Origin: Pocillopora verrucosa
Taxonomy: Eukaryota; Cnidaria; Anthozoa; Scleractinia; Pocilloporidae
Length of the DNA: 64,000 bases
Direction of reading: 5' to 3'
Assembly (NCBI RefSeq): GCF_036669915.1
Contig: NC_089318.1
Span: 17,844,512-17,908,511 of the forward strand
The translations under genes and the position numbers were made by a program. Under the pieces are notes generated by a model, which made no database searches, was not told the origin of the DNA, and worked only from the letters and a program-made list of their open reading frames with translations. Shown one piece after another: positions 13,240 to 25,600 of this stretch; the stretch's first letter is position 1; each line of letters opens with the position of its first letter.

Positions 13240-14535
13240 CCAGTAAAACAGAGAGTTATTAATATTTAAAGACACATCTGAGTTATGAAGACATTAACAA
13301 AGAACCCTTAAAAACAACAATTGTCAAGGAGATGGCTGAGGTATAATTTTCCCCGAGCCCTTTAAAATTTCCTTGAAGGTCGTCTGCTCCTGCAAATATC
13401 GTAGTCGGGAGACTTCTTTTTCTATAACTTTCATTCACTTTTCGGCTTTTGTCTTTTATTCTCATCTACATTCCCAGGAAAAACTCGACAAGGGTAAAAT
13501 TTGCTGATTCAGTTGCGGCCCAAATAGTTCTGAAACCACTCAACACCTGATCAAGACATTAAAACAGTTCATTCAAAAATCTGTCGGGATACATAAGTTA
13601 AAAAAAGAATCCTTGAAAAGAACTATTGTTAATAAGAGAGGAGTGAAAAAATAGAAGTTTTGTATTTAGTCTGGTCATACCTACGAGTAGACGATACCAT
13701 GTTGATACAACTCAGCGATATATAATATATATAAACTATTACTATTATTTTAACTAAACTATTATAAAATATTACCCAGTTCTGACCAAACTATATTACA
13801 AAAAGTGATCATTTTGTGTGTATGGAGACGCTGTCACTTCTTAGTCTCGTACCCAGACCTTCCACGTCCAAAAGGTTCCGCATTTTAGTTCCTTGCTAGG
13901 ATCTGGGTACAAGATTACTTGCTTCTTATGGGGTTAAAGGGACCTCAAACATTTTCAAGGGGGGAGAGGGGCTCCGATTTTTTTTTTAATCTCAGATTAA
14001 GCCGAGTAATATCTCAAGTTACTTTAATTTTAAAAACTGCTGGTCAAGTAATGACATGCGTCATTGCCATTGCAAAAATTTTGGTTTCAGGCAAGCAGTA
14101 ATAATAAAATGAAAACGCACAAGCCTTCTTTTTTGTAGGGGGTAGGGGGGTGTTCTGGATCTTTGCCGGACCCCCCCCCCCCAGATCTGTCACTGGATAA
14201 GGTTGTGGGTTACTCCGCCGTCATGTAAAGTCGCAAACATCCTCGGATCACAAGGATACTTCACTTTTTACTGTTAGTTGTTGTTGATGTACTCTTTCAT
14301 GAAAAAGGACTATCGGGGCCTTCTAAATTGTAAAAGTTTGAATTTTTGGTGTTTACAATCAGTCGATACAGCATGATCTTATCGTCAACAAGGAATACTT
14401 CATCGCCAGCTTGGTTAGCTCTATTTTTACAGTTCTCAGATTGTAATCAAATGTGTTAAACTCACACATAAGCATACCTACGACTGTTTGTTACATACTT
14501 ATCACATCAATATGTTTGCGATCATCTTGTATATT

Positions 14536-14799
14536 ACAGTAAACGGTTTGAACCCGGTGGTAACATGTAATAATGTAGTTTGATCGTCCGGGTGAGTGTA
14601 GTCCTGAGAAGGACTGTTGTCGGTAGTGGTCACTGACGTTTCGACAACCTGAGCGGAAGTCATCATAAGAGTCAAGGGCAGAGTCATCATCTTGACTCTG
14701 ATGATGACTTACACTCAGGTTGTCGAAACGTCAGTCACCACTACCAACAACAGTCCTTCTCAGGACTACATTCACCCGAACGATCAAACTACACTATTA
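14536..14799. mobile_element. 264-bp foldback insertion with 13-bp target-site duplication
   Basis: Two arms of about 95 bp are near-perfect inverted copies: GTTTGATCG, AGTCCTGAGAAGGACTGTTG and CGTTTCGACAACCTGAG on the left; their complements on the right. CATCTTGTATATT occurs directly on both sides (14523-14535 and 14800-14812), as expected for a target-site duplication. No coding capacity. Class unknown. Confidence 0.75.
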
Positions 14800-15831
14800 C
14801 ATCTTGTATATTTGCTTATGGGGTAGAAAAATATACCGATTTTTATTTCAATGGAGAGCTATTTTGAGAAAAACGTTACCGAACATCGTTAGGATATGAA
14901 ATACAGGAAAGGGAGACGATAATTACATTTTTACAAACGTTGGTAAAGGGGGGATTGGTTTCAAAGGTCGTTTCATTCTAAAGTCTAAATACACATTTTG
15001 TCTGTGTCCTTTAATTTACATTTTATATAACTGTTATTATCATTACAATTAATTTTTTTGCCTTCCTGTACCCTATAAGACTTATGACCCCGCACAGTCT
15101 TGCTCCGCCCACGCTTCTCTCGTTTGCTTAAGTCAGTCGGGCATTCCTTGCTTATTGTCTCCAGAGACTGGTTTATTTGAGGAAAAAAACAACAAAAAAT
15201 CAGTCACTAGCAATGACAAAAGGCTTCAAATCCTATGCAACTAAAATCAAACACATCTTATTTCTATCTGCACAATAGTCAGCTTTAAAGTGGTAGCCAG
15301 GTCAAATAATATACCCACCCTGTGCACCAAAACTGGGAATTTCTCCTATTTCTTCAGGAATTTCAAAATCTTCATGTATTCCTGAAAGTTAAAAGCATCA
15401 CCAGGAAAAGAATATTGAATAATTAATACTTGGGACTATCAATTCAGTAAACACTTCAACTTAAACTGTAAGGTAAAAGTCATACGACTAAGACATATTC
15501 AAATTACGTAAATGTGCACTGTATTCCTGATCATGGGTCAGTGGATTACAAATAATACAGAATAAGCGTCAATATCTTTAGACATTTCACTTAAAATGAA
15601 AATCGACGACCTTTGTATCGTCATAGGATCATCACAACCAATTTTGTAGCGAAACAAATCACTCAACAAGTACACACACCTTCAACTCGGCTACAAGAAG
15701 CTGAACGAACGGGTGTTTTTTTTAACTAAGCAAGGCAAGGACGGTACTTGCATCTCTGAGTACGATGCTCAGTTACTGAGTCAGTATAAAAATCAAATTC
15801 GCTTTGCTTTTTTTCTTCTTTTAGGGGGCTC

Positions 15832-15900
15832 TCATCTCGCCGAAAGAGCTTTCGCTTCTTCGATAAGATCGTCTAAACTCTTGCCTTTCTCCGCCGCCAT
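15832..15900 (-). CDS. Possible short minus-strand first exon or small ORF starting in ATGGCGGC
   Basis: The minus-strand ATG at 15900 lies in CCAAAATGGCGGCGG and opens a 22-codon frame, MAAEKGKSLDDLIEEAKALS, followed by AR and a TGA stop. The start context and composition look genuine, but no GT donor is obvious before the stop. A GC donor at AAAG|GCAAGA is possible. Candidate downstream pieces on the same strand are a segment ending LLVAELK with a GTGTGT donor (about 15680-15716) and an acceptor at 15381 leading to either IHEDFEIPEEIGEIPSFGAQ or a short KEYMKILKFLKK end. I cannot assemble one consistent model and do not recognise the product. Confidence 0.25.
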   Translation of the reverse strand: MAAEKGKSLDDLIEEAKALSAR

Positions 15901-16298
15901 TTTGGATTAAATTTATCTCATGAACAGTTTTCAAGTTCACCCCGGTCACTTGTGATGAAGAATTACACTAAGATAATTCTTCAGTAGGGGGAGGAGATCG
16001 CGTTTGTTAGTAGGGAGTTTTAGATCCACGTTTGTTACTGCGTACTTGTGACCGCAAACTTTTAGGAGTAACGTGACCAGACTCTAGCGGTCACGTTCGC
16101 TGTTTGCCGTCCACGTTTTCAGGTACTTCAACTCCCTCGACACTTTTTTCTTCCTGTTCGAAAGTTCTCACGTATGTCCTTTAAATGTATGTGAGGTGAA
16201 GTATTTTCTTTATAACCAATCCTTTGGAGACGCCAATAAACCAATCTTATAGCCACATTTTGGGTTTAAAATGAGGGACCTCCATCCTCTGTGTAATT

Positions 16299-16310
16299 CA
16301 AGATGGCGGC
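16299..16310 (+). promoter_or_regulatory. Perfect TISU/YY1 motif upstream of ANAPC1
   Basis: CAAGATGGCGGC exactly matches SAASATGGCGGC. Its ATG (16303) opens a 61-codon frame that does not join the ANAPC1 frame. It lies 322 bp before the ANAPC1 start, so it probably marks a promoter, an upstream ORF or an alternative first exon. A reverse-oriented ATGGCGGC lies at 15893-15900, so the roughly 400 bp between them may be a bidirectional promoter. Confidence 0.45.
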
Positions 16311-16624
16311 TCTAATGTTGATTTTTTTTCAGGTGAAAGCCAACTTCGATCTAAAAAAGCTGAAAGTCTCGAAACTTCTAACCTCTTACCACAAAATTAC
16401 TTACCGCGGTTTGACTTTAGGGGTGAACACAAAAGTGGATCTCGCACAGTATACCCCACGGTCGTGTGGTAACGTGAAAGACTGGTGACTAGGACAACAA
16501 TTTTAGCCATGATGGAAGGCAAAAATGAATTTGGCGCGAGAATGGTGGTGTTTGAAATCGTGGAAAGGGACTTATAATCGACAATAGAAAATCAGATCTG
16601 TGTCAGAAAGATAAAGAAGTTCTT

Positions 16625-19600
16625 ATGATGATCAGTTCTGTCAAAGTAGAGAAGTTTGAGCCTTTCGGTAAAGCTTTCTGTTCCCGGCATCCATTTGCGT
16701 CTCTTCCCAAGACTAGCAATAAACGATCGATCCTTGAGAGCGAAATCGAACCGGTAAGTCAGCCTATATCGCCAAAAGCACCTATTGAACGACTTTTAAA
16801 AAGAGAAATGAACGATGGTTTGAGATGGTGTGGCTCCTTAGCTTGGAGATCAACCCAGTAAATGATCGACAAGTTCACCTGAAATTAATTAGCTTCTTAC
16901 AATTGATGACATCCTCGCTCAATCATGTGTATGTACATTGTAAGTTTCCCCTTCCCCCTAGAACACGAGCTGTTTTTTATTCTTTTATCGATTCGGTTTA
17001 TGTGGGTAACTTTTCCTGTGTGTAAGTGCACTTATAGTTTCCATGGTACGAAATTTTGTCTGTCATGATCATTTGTGAACGCCTGCGCAATTGAGTAAAG
17101 AGAGGTGACTTCTTTAAGGGTATTAAAGTTTTTCCTCGACAAATTGGGGCATATGTCAGTCTTACAAATGAAATCCTCTCCAGATGTCAAATTGTCTTAA
17201 ATGGAAAATTTATAGAGATTTCAACCTATAGAGATTTTAAATCGGGAGATGTTTATTATCGCAACAGCCCCAACTATTATTCATTCTGTTTATTTTACCC
17301 ATGTCCTTTCAATGGCAGTGCCCCCCCCCCTTCCCCCACCCCACCTCTCCAACAAGAAATCTTAATTATTAAGGAGTATGTATGAGACTATTCCTTTGAT
17401 AATCTTGCAAGGGACTGTATTCAAGATGCAAGCACTATGCATTTGATCGAATTGGGGAGTGGGGGGAGGGGGAGTGGGGAATTTTTCAACAGGATCAGTT
17501 ATTAGCGGCCCAATTTAATCACCAGCAGGACAGGGTGTATACCATGCTTTAAATTGGACAATATCATTCAATAGATGTGTCCTACTTTTGCTTAATATGG
17601 TTGCCTATCATTTGATTTTTTTTTATTGCAAAGTGGATACCACTCAGTTCTGTTTCCATGACTAGTAAAACTCGTTGCAGATTGTGTTTTTTGAATCCTG
17701 AAATCATCTGTTATAATATCATCAACCTTTTTCACTAGACTTGCAAATGGGTTTTGAGGTCCACGAAAGATCACCCAGAGTGCTATGAGGAGGTACACTA
17801 TATATATATATATATATATTTCTTTTTTTTAAATTCCATAAGCATTTATTGAAGAAACATTTGTCCAGAACTAAACTTATATTATATTACTCTACTTACA
17901 TTTCTTGACATCACTCTATTTATTACATTACTGTACTTATTGGATTAATCACTGGTACTTATTTCTTACCTATACTAACAGTCACTTACTAACAGTCACC
18001 TACAGCGTAGTGCTATTTACATTACATTACTAAACAGAACATGACTTACAGTACATTACAATACAAAACTTGCAATTCACTAGTTAAGCTCACTTGCCTA
18101 CTTATAGTTACTTGAAGTATTTTACAAATAGGTATACACAGTATATGTTCTGTTTGCATTATGATTGCTGTATGTCAAGTAATGTCAGAAGTGATTAGTA
18201 TGAAACTTCTCATAATATCCTTGCATTATCTAGCAAACAGGTAATAAGAAACTAAAACTTATCAGGTAAAAGGTGTTATCCTGATCTAATACCAAATTCT
18301 TACTATCGATTTACAAGAAAATGTATAGCAGCTGAAGGAGAGAATTAACAATCAGATCTTGGGAGTTAAAAGGTTAACTCCCAAGATCTGATTGTTAATT
18401 CTCCTCTCTTGCTGCTACACATTTCCTTGTAAATTATTTATGAGAACTTGGTGCTAGATCAAGATAACAGCTTCTACCTGATAGGTTTGAATATTCTCAT
18501 CACCTGTTTGCTGAATAATGCATGGATATTGTAGGGAGAAGTTTTATGTTAATCACTTCTGGGAGTTAAAGGGTTAAGATAGGGTACAAATTATGAAGGG
18601 GGACTCATTTATGATTGAGAAGGCTCTTGATAGTGGAATGGTCCCTCTTTGAATTTTTTATACTGTGGAAGTTTCTAAGTGTAATAATTAGTTGTCATTA
18701 CAACTAGAACCTTAAGTCATTGTTCTGGCTTGGATATAGCAAACAGGCATGTTATTGATTCATGATAAGAGGAAAGTATTATGATAATTTTTCTCAATTA
18801 TGTAGAGGAAATTTTCGTTGTTGCTTTGATTTCAGTTATTTATGCAAGGTAACACTGTTGTTTGGAGTGTTGGAAAGTCTCAGACAGTGAGAACAGTGCA
18901 GAAATGTTATTCAGCCATGTCTCTGATAGTAGATTGTTTGTGGTGCACATTTAGCCTTCCATCTGAATATTGCAACAGAGGAGAGAATCAAGTTTCATCT
19001 GGTTTGTTCATTATTTTATTTCTTTTGCTGTCACACTGGTGAAATTGTTTTGAACATGGATTGTAAATGAAATTGTTTGGCACATGTATTTTACCCTTAA
19101 CCCTTTCACTCCCAAGATCTGATTAGTAATTCTCCTTGCTATCTGCCATACAATTCGTACGATGTTAGTTCAGAGAATTTGGTATTAGATCAACTAATAA
19201 TCCCATGATTTATATTCTTCTCTATTCTCATCACCTGCCTGCTTGATATTGTTTTGATATTGTGAGGAGAAATTCTGTCTTGGTCACCTGTGGGAGTGAA
19301 AGGGTTAACCTCTCAGAGTGAGTGACCAGTAGTTAATTTCTCCTCACTGTATCATCCTTCAATCAAATATTAACCCTTTACACCCAAACATCATTATGCA
19401 TATTCTCCACACTGTTCTCTACACATTTCCTAGGTTTTAACAAGGAGAATTTGTAAAACCATCAAGAGCCATGCTAGTTGCTGATCATTTCTGTTATTCT
19501 CATGACTTTAACATTTGATTCAAGGGATAGAATGTAAAGAGAAATTAGAACCTTCTCACTCTTAGGGATTAAAGGGTTAAGGTCATAAAGATAAAGGAAA

Positions 19601-22600
19601 TGGTCACTAACCAAAGAGGCTCTTGACTAATAAATGAATTCTCCTTATCAAAACCACAGAAATATACAGAGAGCAGTGGTGAGAATATGCATACTAATGT
19701 TAGGGTATAGAGGGTTAATTTCTTGGACAGCCTGCATGATTTCAGATTGTTTTTGCTGCTTGTGGGGGGTTTAACCGTTTAACTTCCAAGATCTCATTAG
19801 TATTTCTCCCTACTGTCTGCCTTAAAATACTTATGATTTAAATTTAGAGAATTTGGTATTGGATCAACTTGTAGTCCCCTAATTGAGTTTTCATCTTTAT
19901 TCTCCCCACTAGTCGGCTTGATTCTTTGTTGATATTAAAAGGAGAAATTATGTCCTGGTCACTTATGGGAATTAAAGGGTTAAAAAATACGAGGGGCATT
20001 TACTATGTTTTTTAATCATGCAAATGACACACCTAATGAAATTGGAAATGCATTATTGCACATTAATTGTGGGAGGCACTGCAACCTGAATGTTGGTTTG
20101 CTAGACTCCCAGTCAAGAGGTCCTGCAGACATGCCTGGATCATTGCATTCACTCGCTGTGCCTCTCTTCACCCTAGAGTAGAACATTGCCCCATTCCTGT
20201 TTTGTTGTTAATCTGATCTGTGATATTTTACAATTTCTAGGGGAAACATTACATAGCCTTTGTGTCGTCCAGAATGACTGTATTGATGTGCTGACTGAGG
20301 ATGGTGCTCTATTTACCATAACCCTTCCATTTCCAGTAAGTAATTAATAGTACTAGAAATGTTGTTTCAGGAAAAATATTGTTTGACTTGTAACTTCACA
20401 AATCACTAAAACAGGACAAACAATTTAGTTAATTTTAAATGGTTCAATGCAGTCTGACCAAAGTCTCTGAAAAGAGTTTTCAAAGCACATTAGGGTATAG
20501 TTTGCTACGGATGATGCACAATATTAATTTGCAGTGATAAAATTCAAATCAGGATAGATGAATGCATAATTACCAGTGATCCTTGAAAACTGAATCTTCT
20601 CAGGCTCTGGCTAGCTAAAAAAATTTCCTTTACCGTTCAACTCCCAAAAGTGATGAAAAAGTAACTTCTCCCTACAATATCCATACACTATCCAGCAAAC
20701 AGGTAATGAGAATACTCATATATATTAAGTAGAAGTTGTTATCTTGATCTAACACCAAATTCTCTTAATTTATTTACAAGGAAATGTGTGGCAGGTAGAG
20801 GGGAAAATTGACAATTAGATCTAGGGAGTTAAAGGGTTGATTTAAAAAGTCACTCTGTTGTCAATGAATTCATTATAAAAAAAAACAATGGAATTGCAAA
20901 TTTCTATGTCAGTGGTGAACTTTAGGAAATCAGATGAAATTGCCTCTCATATTCAATTTTTCCACATTAAAATTCTTAAAACAAAACAATAGTAGAGATT
21001 TTTGCTGTAAAACATGACACTATTTAATCAGCTTTGTGTCTTCATTTTGGGACTGAATGACCCACATGTCTTGAATTCTCTGTCCAGGTGAAACAAGTGG
21101 TTGCTTTGCAAGAGGGATTGTTGCTTGAGAGAGCAACAGCACCAGGAGAAATCACTGGGCAGAGGAGGTAATTGAGAGTAACTGAATAGTTACTTAAAGT
21201 GATGTGATAGTGACAAAATTACAATTTTTTTTACCTGGATAGCTAATTATGTCACTGATCGAGGATGTTTTTTTTTTCTAGGGATGTCCCTACAATGTTT
21301 AGTGTCCTGCATCCTTTGGATGAACCAAGACCTATCACATCTAAAGTGGAAGGTACTTTTGTGCATGTAAATTGTACTTGCAATAGAAAATACTTTCAAA
21401 ATAGCTTAATGTTCAGTGCACTCAATTTGCAATCAAAAAGCCTGTCTTTGTGTTCTAGACAAATCATTATGTTCTTGTGCAGAGCATCTTTAAAGTGGAA
21501 ACTCCCCTCCCAGGAGTAAAAACTGGTAACAATAGTGTCAGTAATTAACAATTACTCAACCAAATTGGAGGTGAATAATGGTGGATATTTACCAAGCCAT
21601 GAAGCGGCAATTTTGTCTTGTCTGCTGCTAGGAGGTGAATAGTACCTGCTATTCACTTCTGAATGAACCAATCAGTGAGCATGAAAAGCACTATTCACAT
21701 GTGTGGTATATACTTATTTCTGATTTAAATATAATGGTCTTATTTTTCCTTACATAGGAAAGATCTTCTACATCTGTGACCCAGCGGTTAGCGTGGTATT
21801 TTCATGCAGTGATCCTCCACTAGTCATGACATATGACTTTGTCATTGGTTTACATTCAGTATGGCATGTGACCAAAGCAACAGCTCAAGTGAGGCTACAT
21901 TTCATTACTAACAGCTCCATCTGTTTCACCAAAGTTTGGATTTTTCTGTATGATTTTGAACAATTCCTTTGGCTTCAGAGACCCATTTACTTTGTCCTGA
22001 TTTCCATTTGCACCACTGCTCCTTCAAACCTGTGATAAGCGTGTTAATAATGACTACTGGAGAAGAAAAATCTTCAAATGAAAGTGACCTACATTCCCAG
22101 ATAAACAATGTAATTAAGGGGGGGGGGGGGAAGTTTCTGAAGAAACTGTGGTGCTGCATCAGTAGGGGAGTATAAATACTTTAGATAATTTTGGTTCTAT
22201 CAACTGAGTTGATTAAATGTTAATTGGCCACCGTAAAGAGTTGCAAAGCTGATGTTTTGAGCATTAGACCTTCCTCATTGTGAACTTGGGACACTTCTCC
22301 AGACCAACATCTATCATATTTTTGTCCTTCTCCCCTCCTACAAACATTGCAAAGGGCAGTGGAGGCAACTTCTCACTCTTTGTTATCTGTTATTTAGGAG
22401 TTGTCAAACTTGTCTTTTGTGTAACCTTAGTTTCGAAAAAAATCTATTAAAATATAGGATCTAGAACTGTCAGTTTCATGCTTATTTTTCTCTCCTACTG
22501 AAATACTCAAGGAGTTGCCTCCTTCCACAGATTTCATTTTAAGCATAATGTGCCAACCAACTTTTTGAGGAAACAATCATATATAAATATATACATATAT

Positions 22601-25600
22601 AAATCTCTGGCAATGCATGTTTTTCCAAACTAAACAATAATGCTTTGCTATTTTTATAGGACTGCCCAGAATCTCCAACACATGTAGAGCACCCTTCAGA
22701 ATTACATTTTAGCAACATTTTTCATCATCCTACTCCATTGCTATCAGCTGGTGCTCACTCTCGATTATCTGTAGCCACTCCTACCCAGTCCTTCTCCCCA
22801 TTCAACCCTTTCACTCCGACATCAGCTGTCAAAGCTCATTCTCGTGTCCAGTCTCCTGCACCAGCTCATTTGTTATCATCTGCTTGGAGTCAGAGATCTT
22901 TAAACATGACAATATCTCCTGCGGTTGGTAAGTTATGATCATCTGTCTTGTTTTTTCAGCATTCATGCATTGAATAATTCTTCAAGCTTCTTGAAACCTT
23001 ACCCTCCAAAATCAAAACTAGAAATGTGGTTCTTGAATCTTGGATAAACAAGACTTTAAACTCAATCCTTGATACCTGAAACTGCTCACACCTTGAGTTA
23101 GTAGCACAGGAATTAAAATGGGTATGGGCGAACATTTAGAAAAAAAGAGAAATTGGTGGAGGGGGGGGGGAGGGAAGGGAATAGCCTTGTAATTTAGGGG
23201 GAGTAGTAGTAATACTCTTAGTCACTTCATGTTAGGGTAACCGGCAGGGATAAGCTCTGGCTGGGTGGGCCACTGGGCTCAAGTACTGAATTTTTCTTTT
23301 TTTTTTTGTTGAAAGTCTGTTATTTACTTAAGCTGAATGGCCCATCCAGCCCAAGCTTATCCCCAGGGTAAGGGAGTATGGCTACTCCCCCATGGGTAGG
23401 ATGCAAGTCCATCGAGACTTACCCCCTAGCATTTTGACAGACTTTCTCAACAGTTTGCCAATTGCCATTTATACTCTGCGGTGGAGAAAAGCACTGTCAG
23501 AGTAGATTGAATGTTTTGAACAAAACAAATGTTGTGGCTAGGACACAAGCTTAGACTTCTCAACCCACAGGCAAGCATGCTTACCATCAGGAGACTGTCT
23601 CCCACATTGAGGAGTGGTAATACCCCTAATTCCTTCATGCTGAAGAAAGTAAAGCAACCTGTGATGGTAAACTTTTGTTTTGTAGATTCTCCAGTAAGGG
23701 TAGGACTGAGGTCACCTGCTCCTTTCTTTTCCCCACCCATGTCATTCTTTTCAAGCAAAGAAGAATCATCCTGGGACAGCTTTCAGCCATTGTCCCCAGA
23801 TGTCTGCCTCACCCAGGTTTGGCAAGAAACACAAGTGGCTGTCAGGTATAATACTCTTAATATACTCTTTTTGGATTGGGATTTGAATCAGTAAGTTGTG
23901 CTTTTTTGGGAGCAGCGAGTGATCTCAAAAGGAAAGCATTGGGACTTTTCAATAGGTTTCATGCATCTGGTGCAGAGTCCACTGACTGTGTGTCAATATT
24001 AATCTGTTTTCAATTGTTACACTTTTATTCATGTATAAGTCTGAAAATTGTGCCCCAATTAAAGAGAGATTTAAAGTTATTTTGTGAATGCCAATTTTAC
24101 CTTATCCTGTTTTAATTCTAGATATGGTACAAAAGGGAAAGCTTCCAAAGCATTCTTAACAAAAGACAAATCTGGTGCCACATTTCTTTGTTACCTTCTT
24201 GGGCAGTTAGAAAAATTAAGGTAATGGCTCTTGTTCAGTGAAACTTATCACTTATTTACACACTCTAATGCAGAATTTGGAATTTTAATAAATACATGAA
24301 TCTACAAAAGTTAAGATCAATATTACAGGTATGTGTTTCAGCTAAATATGCAGAACTGAAAAATGTCTGACCATAACCTATTCAATGTCTTCTGAAGTTC
24401 AGTTAAAAGTGGCTTCCTGTGTCAAATTAAGCTTAAAGGTGATGAAATCCCTGATCCAAGTCATTTTCATCAGCATTTTCATCAATATTTTCATACTTTA
24501 GTTTAAATCATTTTTGTGCCCACTTTTGCAGAGGGGTTCAGGTTATTCAGGAGAGGGACTGTGTAGATTTGAACAATACATTTGAGATTCCTGCTAAGGA
24601 TGCTGTTCCAGTTGAGGTAACAGTGTAAAGTAAATGGGATTGTTCACATTTTCCTTCTTGCATGTCTGCCGTCAATTTAGCACTAAACAGCAAACAGTTG
24701 AGTCCTTACTCACTGTACTATTAATAAGTTATAAGGTAAGAACCAATCACAATAGGTCTATAATTCAGTTTATCACCTACATTACAAGTGGTAATGTTGT
24801 AAAACAAGTGATAATACCCTCTATTATGTTTAACTTTCTAAAGTTTATCAGTGGAATTTTGTTTCTCATTTATAGAAATTAAATGTGATGCTTGTTCTGG
24901 AGCCAAATTATTCACTAGTCATTTACAGTGGAATGATTAAGGTACTGAAAGAGTGGTTTATTGAATTTTAGATAAGTGACATAATTTGATGTTATCAACT
25001 GAGCTGATATGTAATTTGGCCATAGTAAAGAGTTTGAAAGCTGGCGTTTTGAGTGTTAGCCCTTTGTCAGGGCAAAAGACACAGGGTTAATGCTCGAAAC
25101 TTCAGCTTTTCAACTCTTGACGGTGGTCAATTTATGATATAAACTCAGTTGATAATACCAAATTACCCTGTTATACTCTCCCACTGACACAGCACCACAG
25201 CTTCTCTAGAAACTCACTCCCTTTATAATAATAATAATAATAATAATGATGATAATAACAATGATATTAATAATCAACTTTATCTAACGAGGGTTACGCA
25301 AAGCAGTAAATATACTGAAGAACCAGTGGCCCTCAATAAATAGTACAAATTTAAAAACTAATAACATTACATGAAAGCATCAAAGACTAACCATGTAAGG
25401 AGTTATTAAAATACAACTATAATATAAAAGTTAAAATTTAAACTATCTTGCATATTAAAACAGCAAAGATAAGGCTAGTTAATAAAATATGAAATTTAAA
25501 ATGAAACGACATGATTTAAAATTACATGACAAAAGTCTTTATAACTATTCACAAAATGTTCTAACATGGATTTCTTGAAGCCTATAAGATTCTGTTTGTT

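Larger units (their letters stand above)
13240..16298. other. Intergenic region, polycystin to ANAPC1
   Basis: No supported plus-strand gene. It holds an AT-rich stretch near 13715-13800, a poly-C run near 14170, the foldback at 14536-14799 and the tentative minus-strand exons described near 15302-15900. The polycystin poly(A) site is unclear; the nearest clear AATAAA is at 14103-14108, well downstream. Confidence 0.6.

Noticed and set aside
22800..22817. MITE terminus TTCAACCCTTTCACTCC inside ANAPC1 exon 8
   Set aside because: Codes for the loop residues FNPFTPTS; the match is short and without a partner terminus, so chance is more likely.
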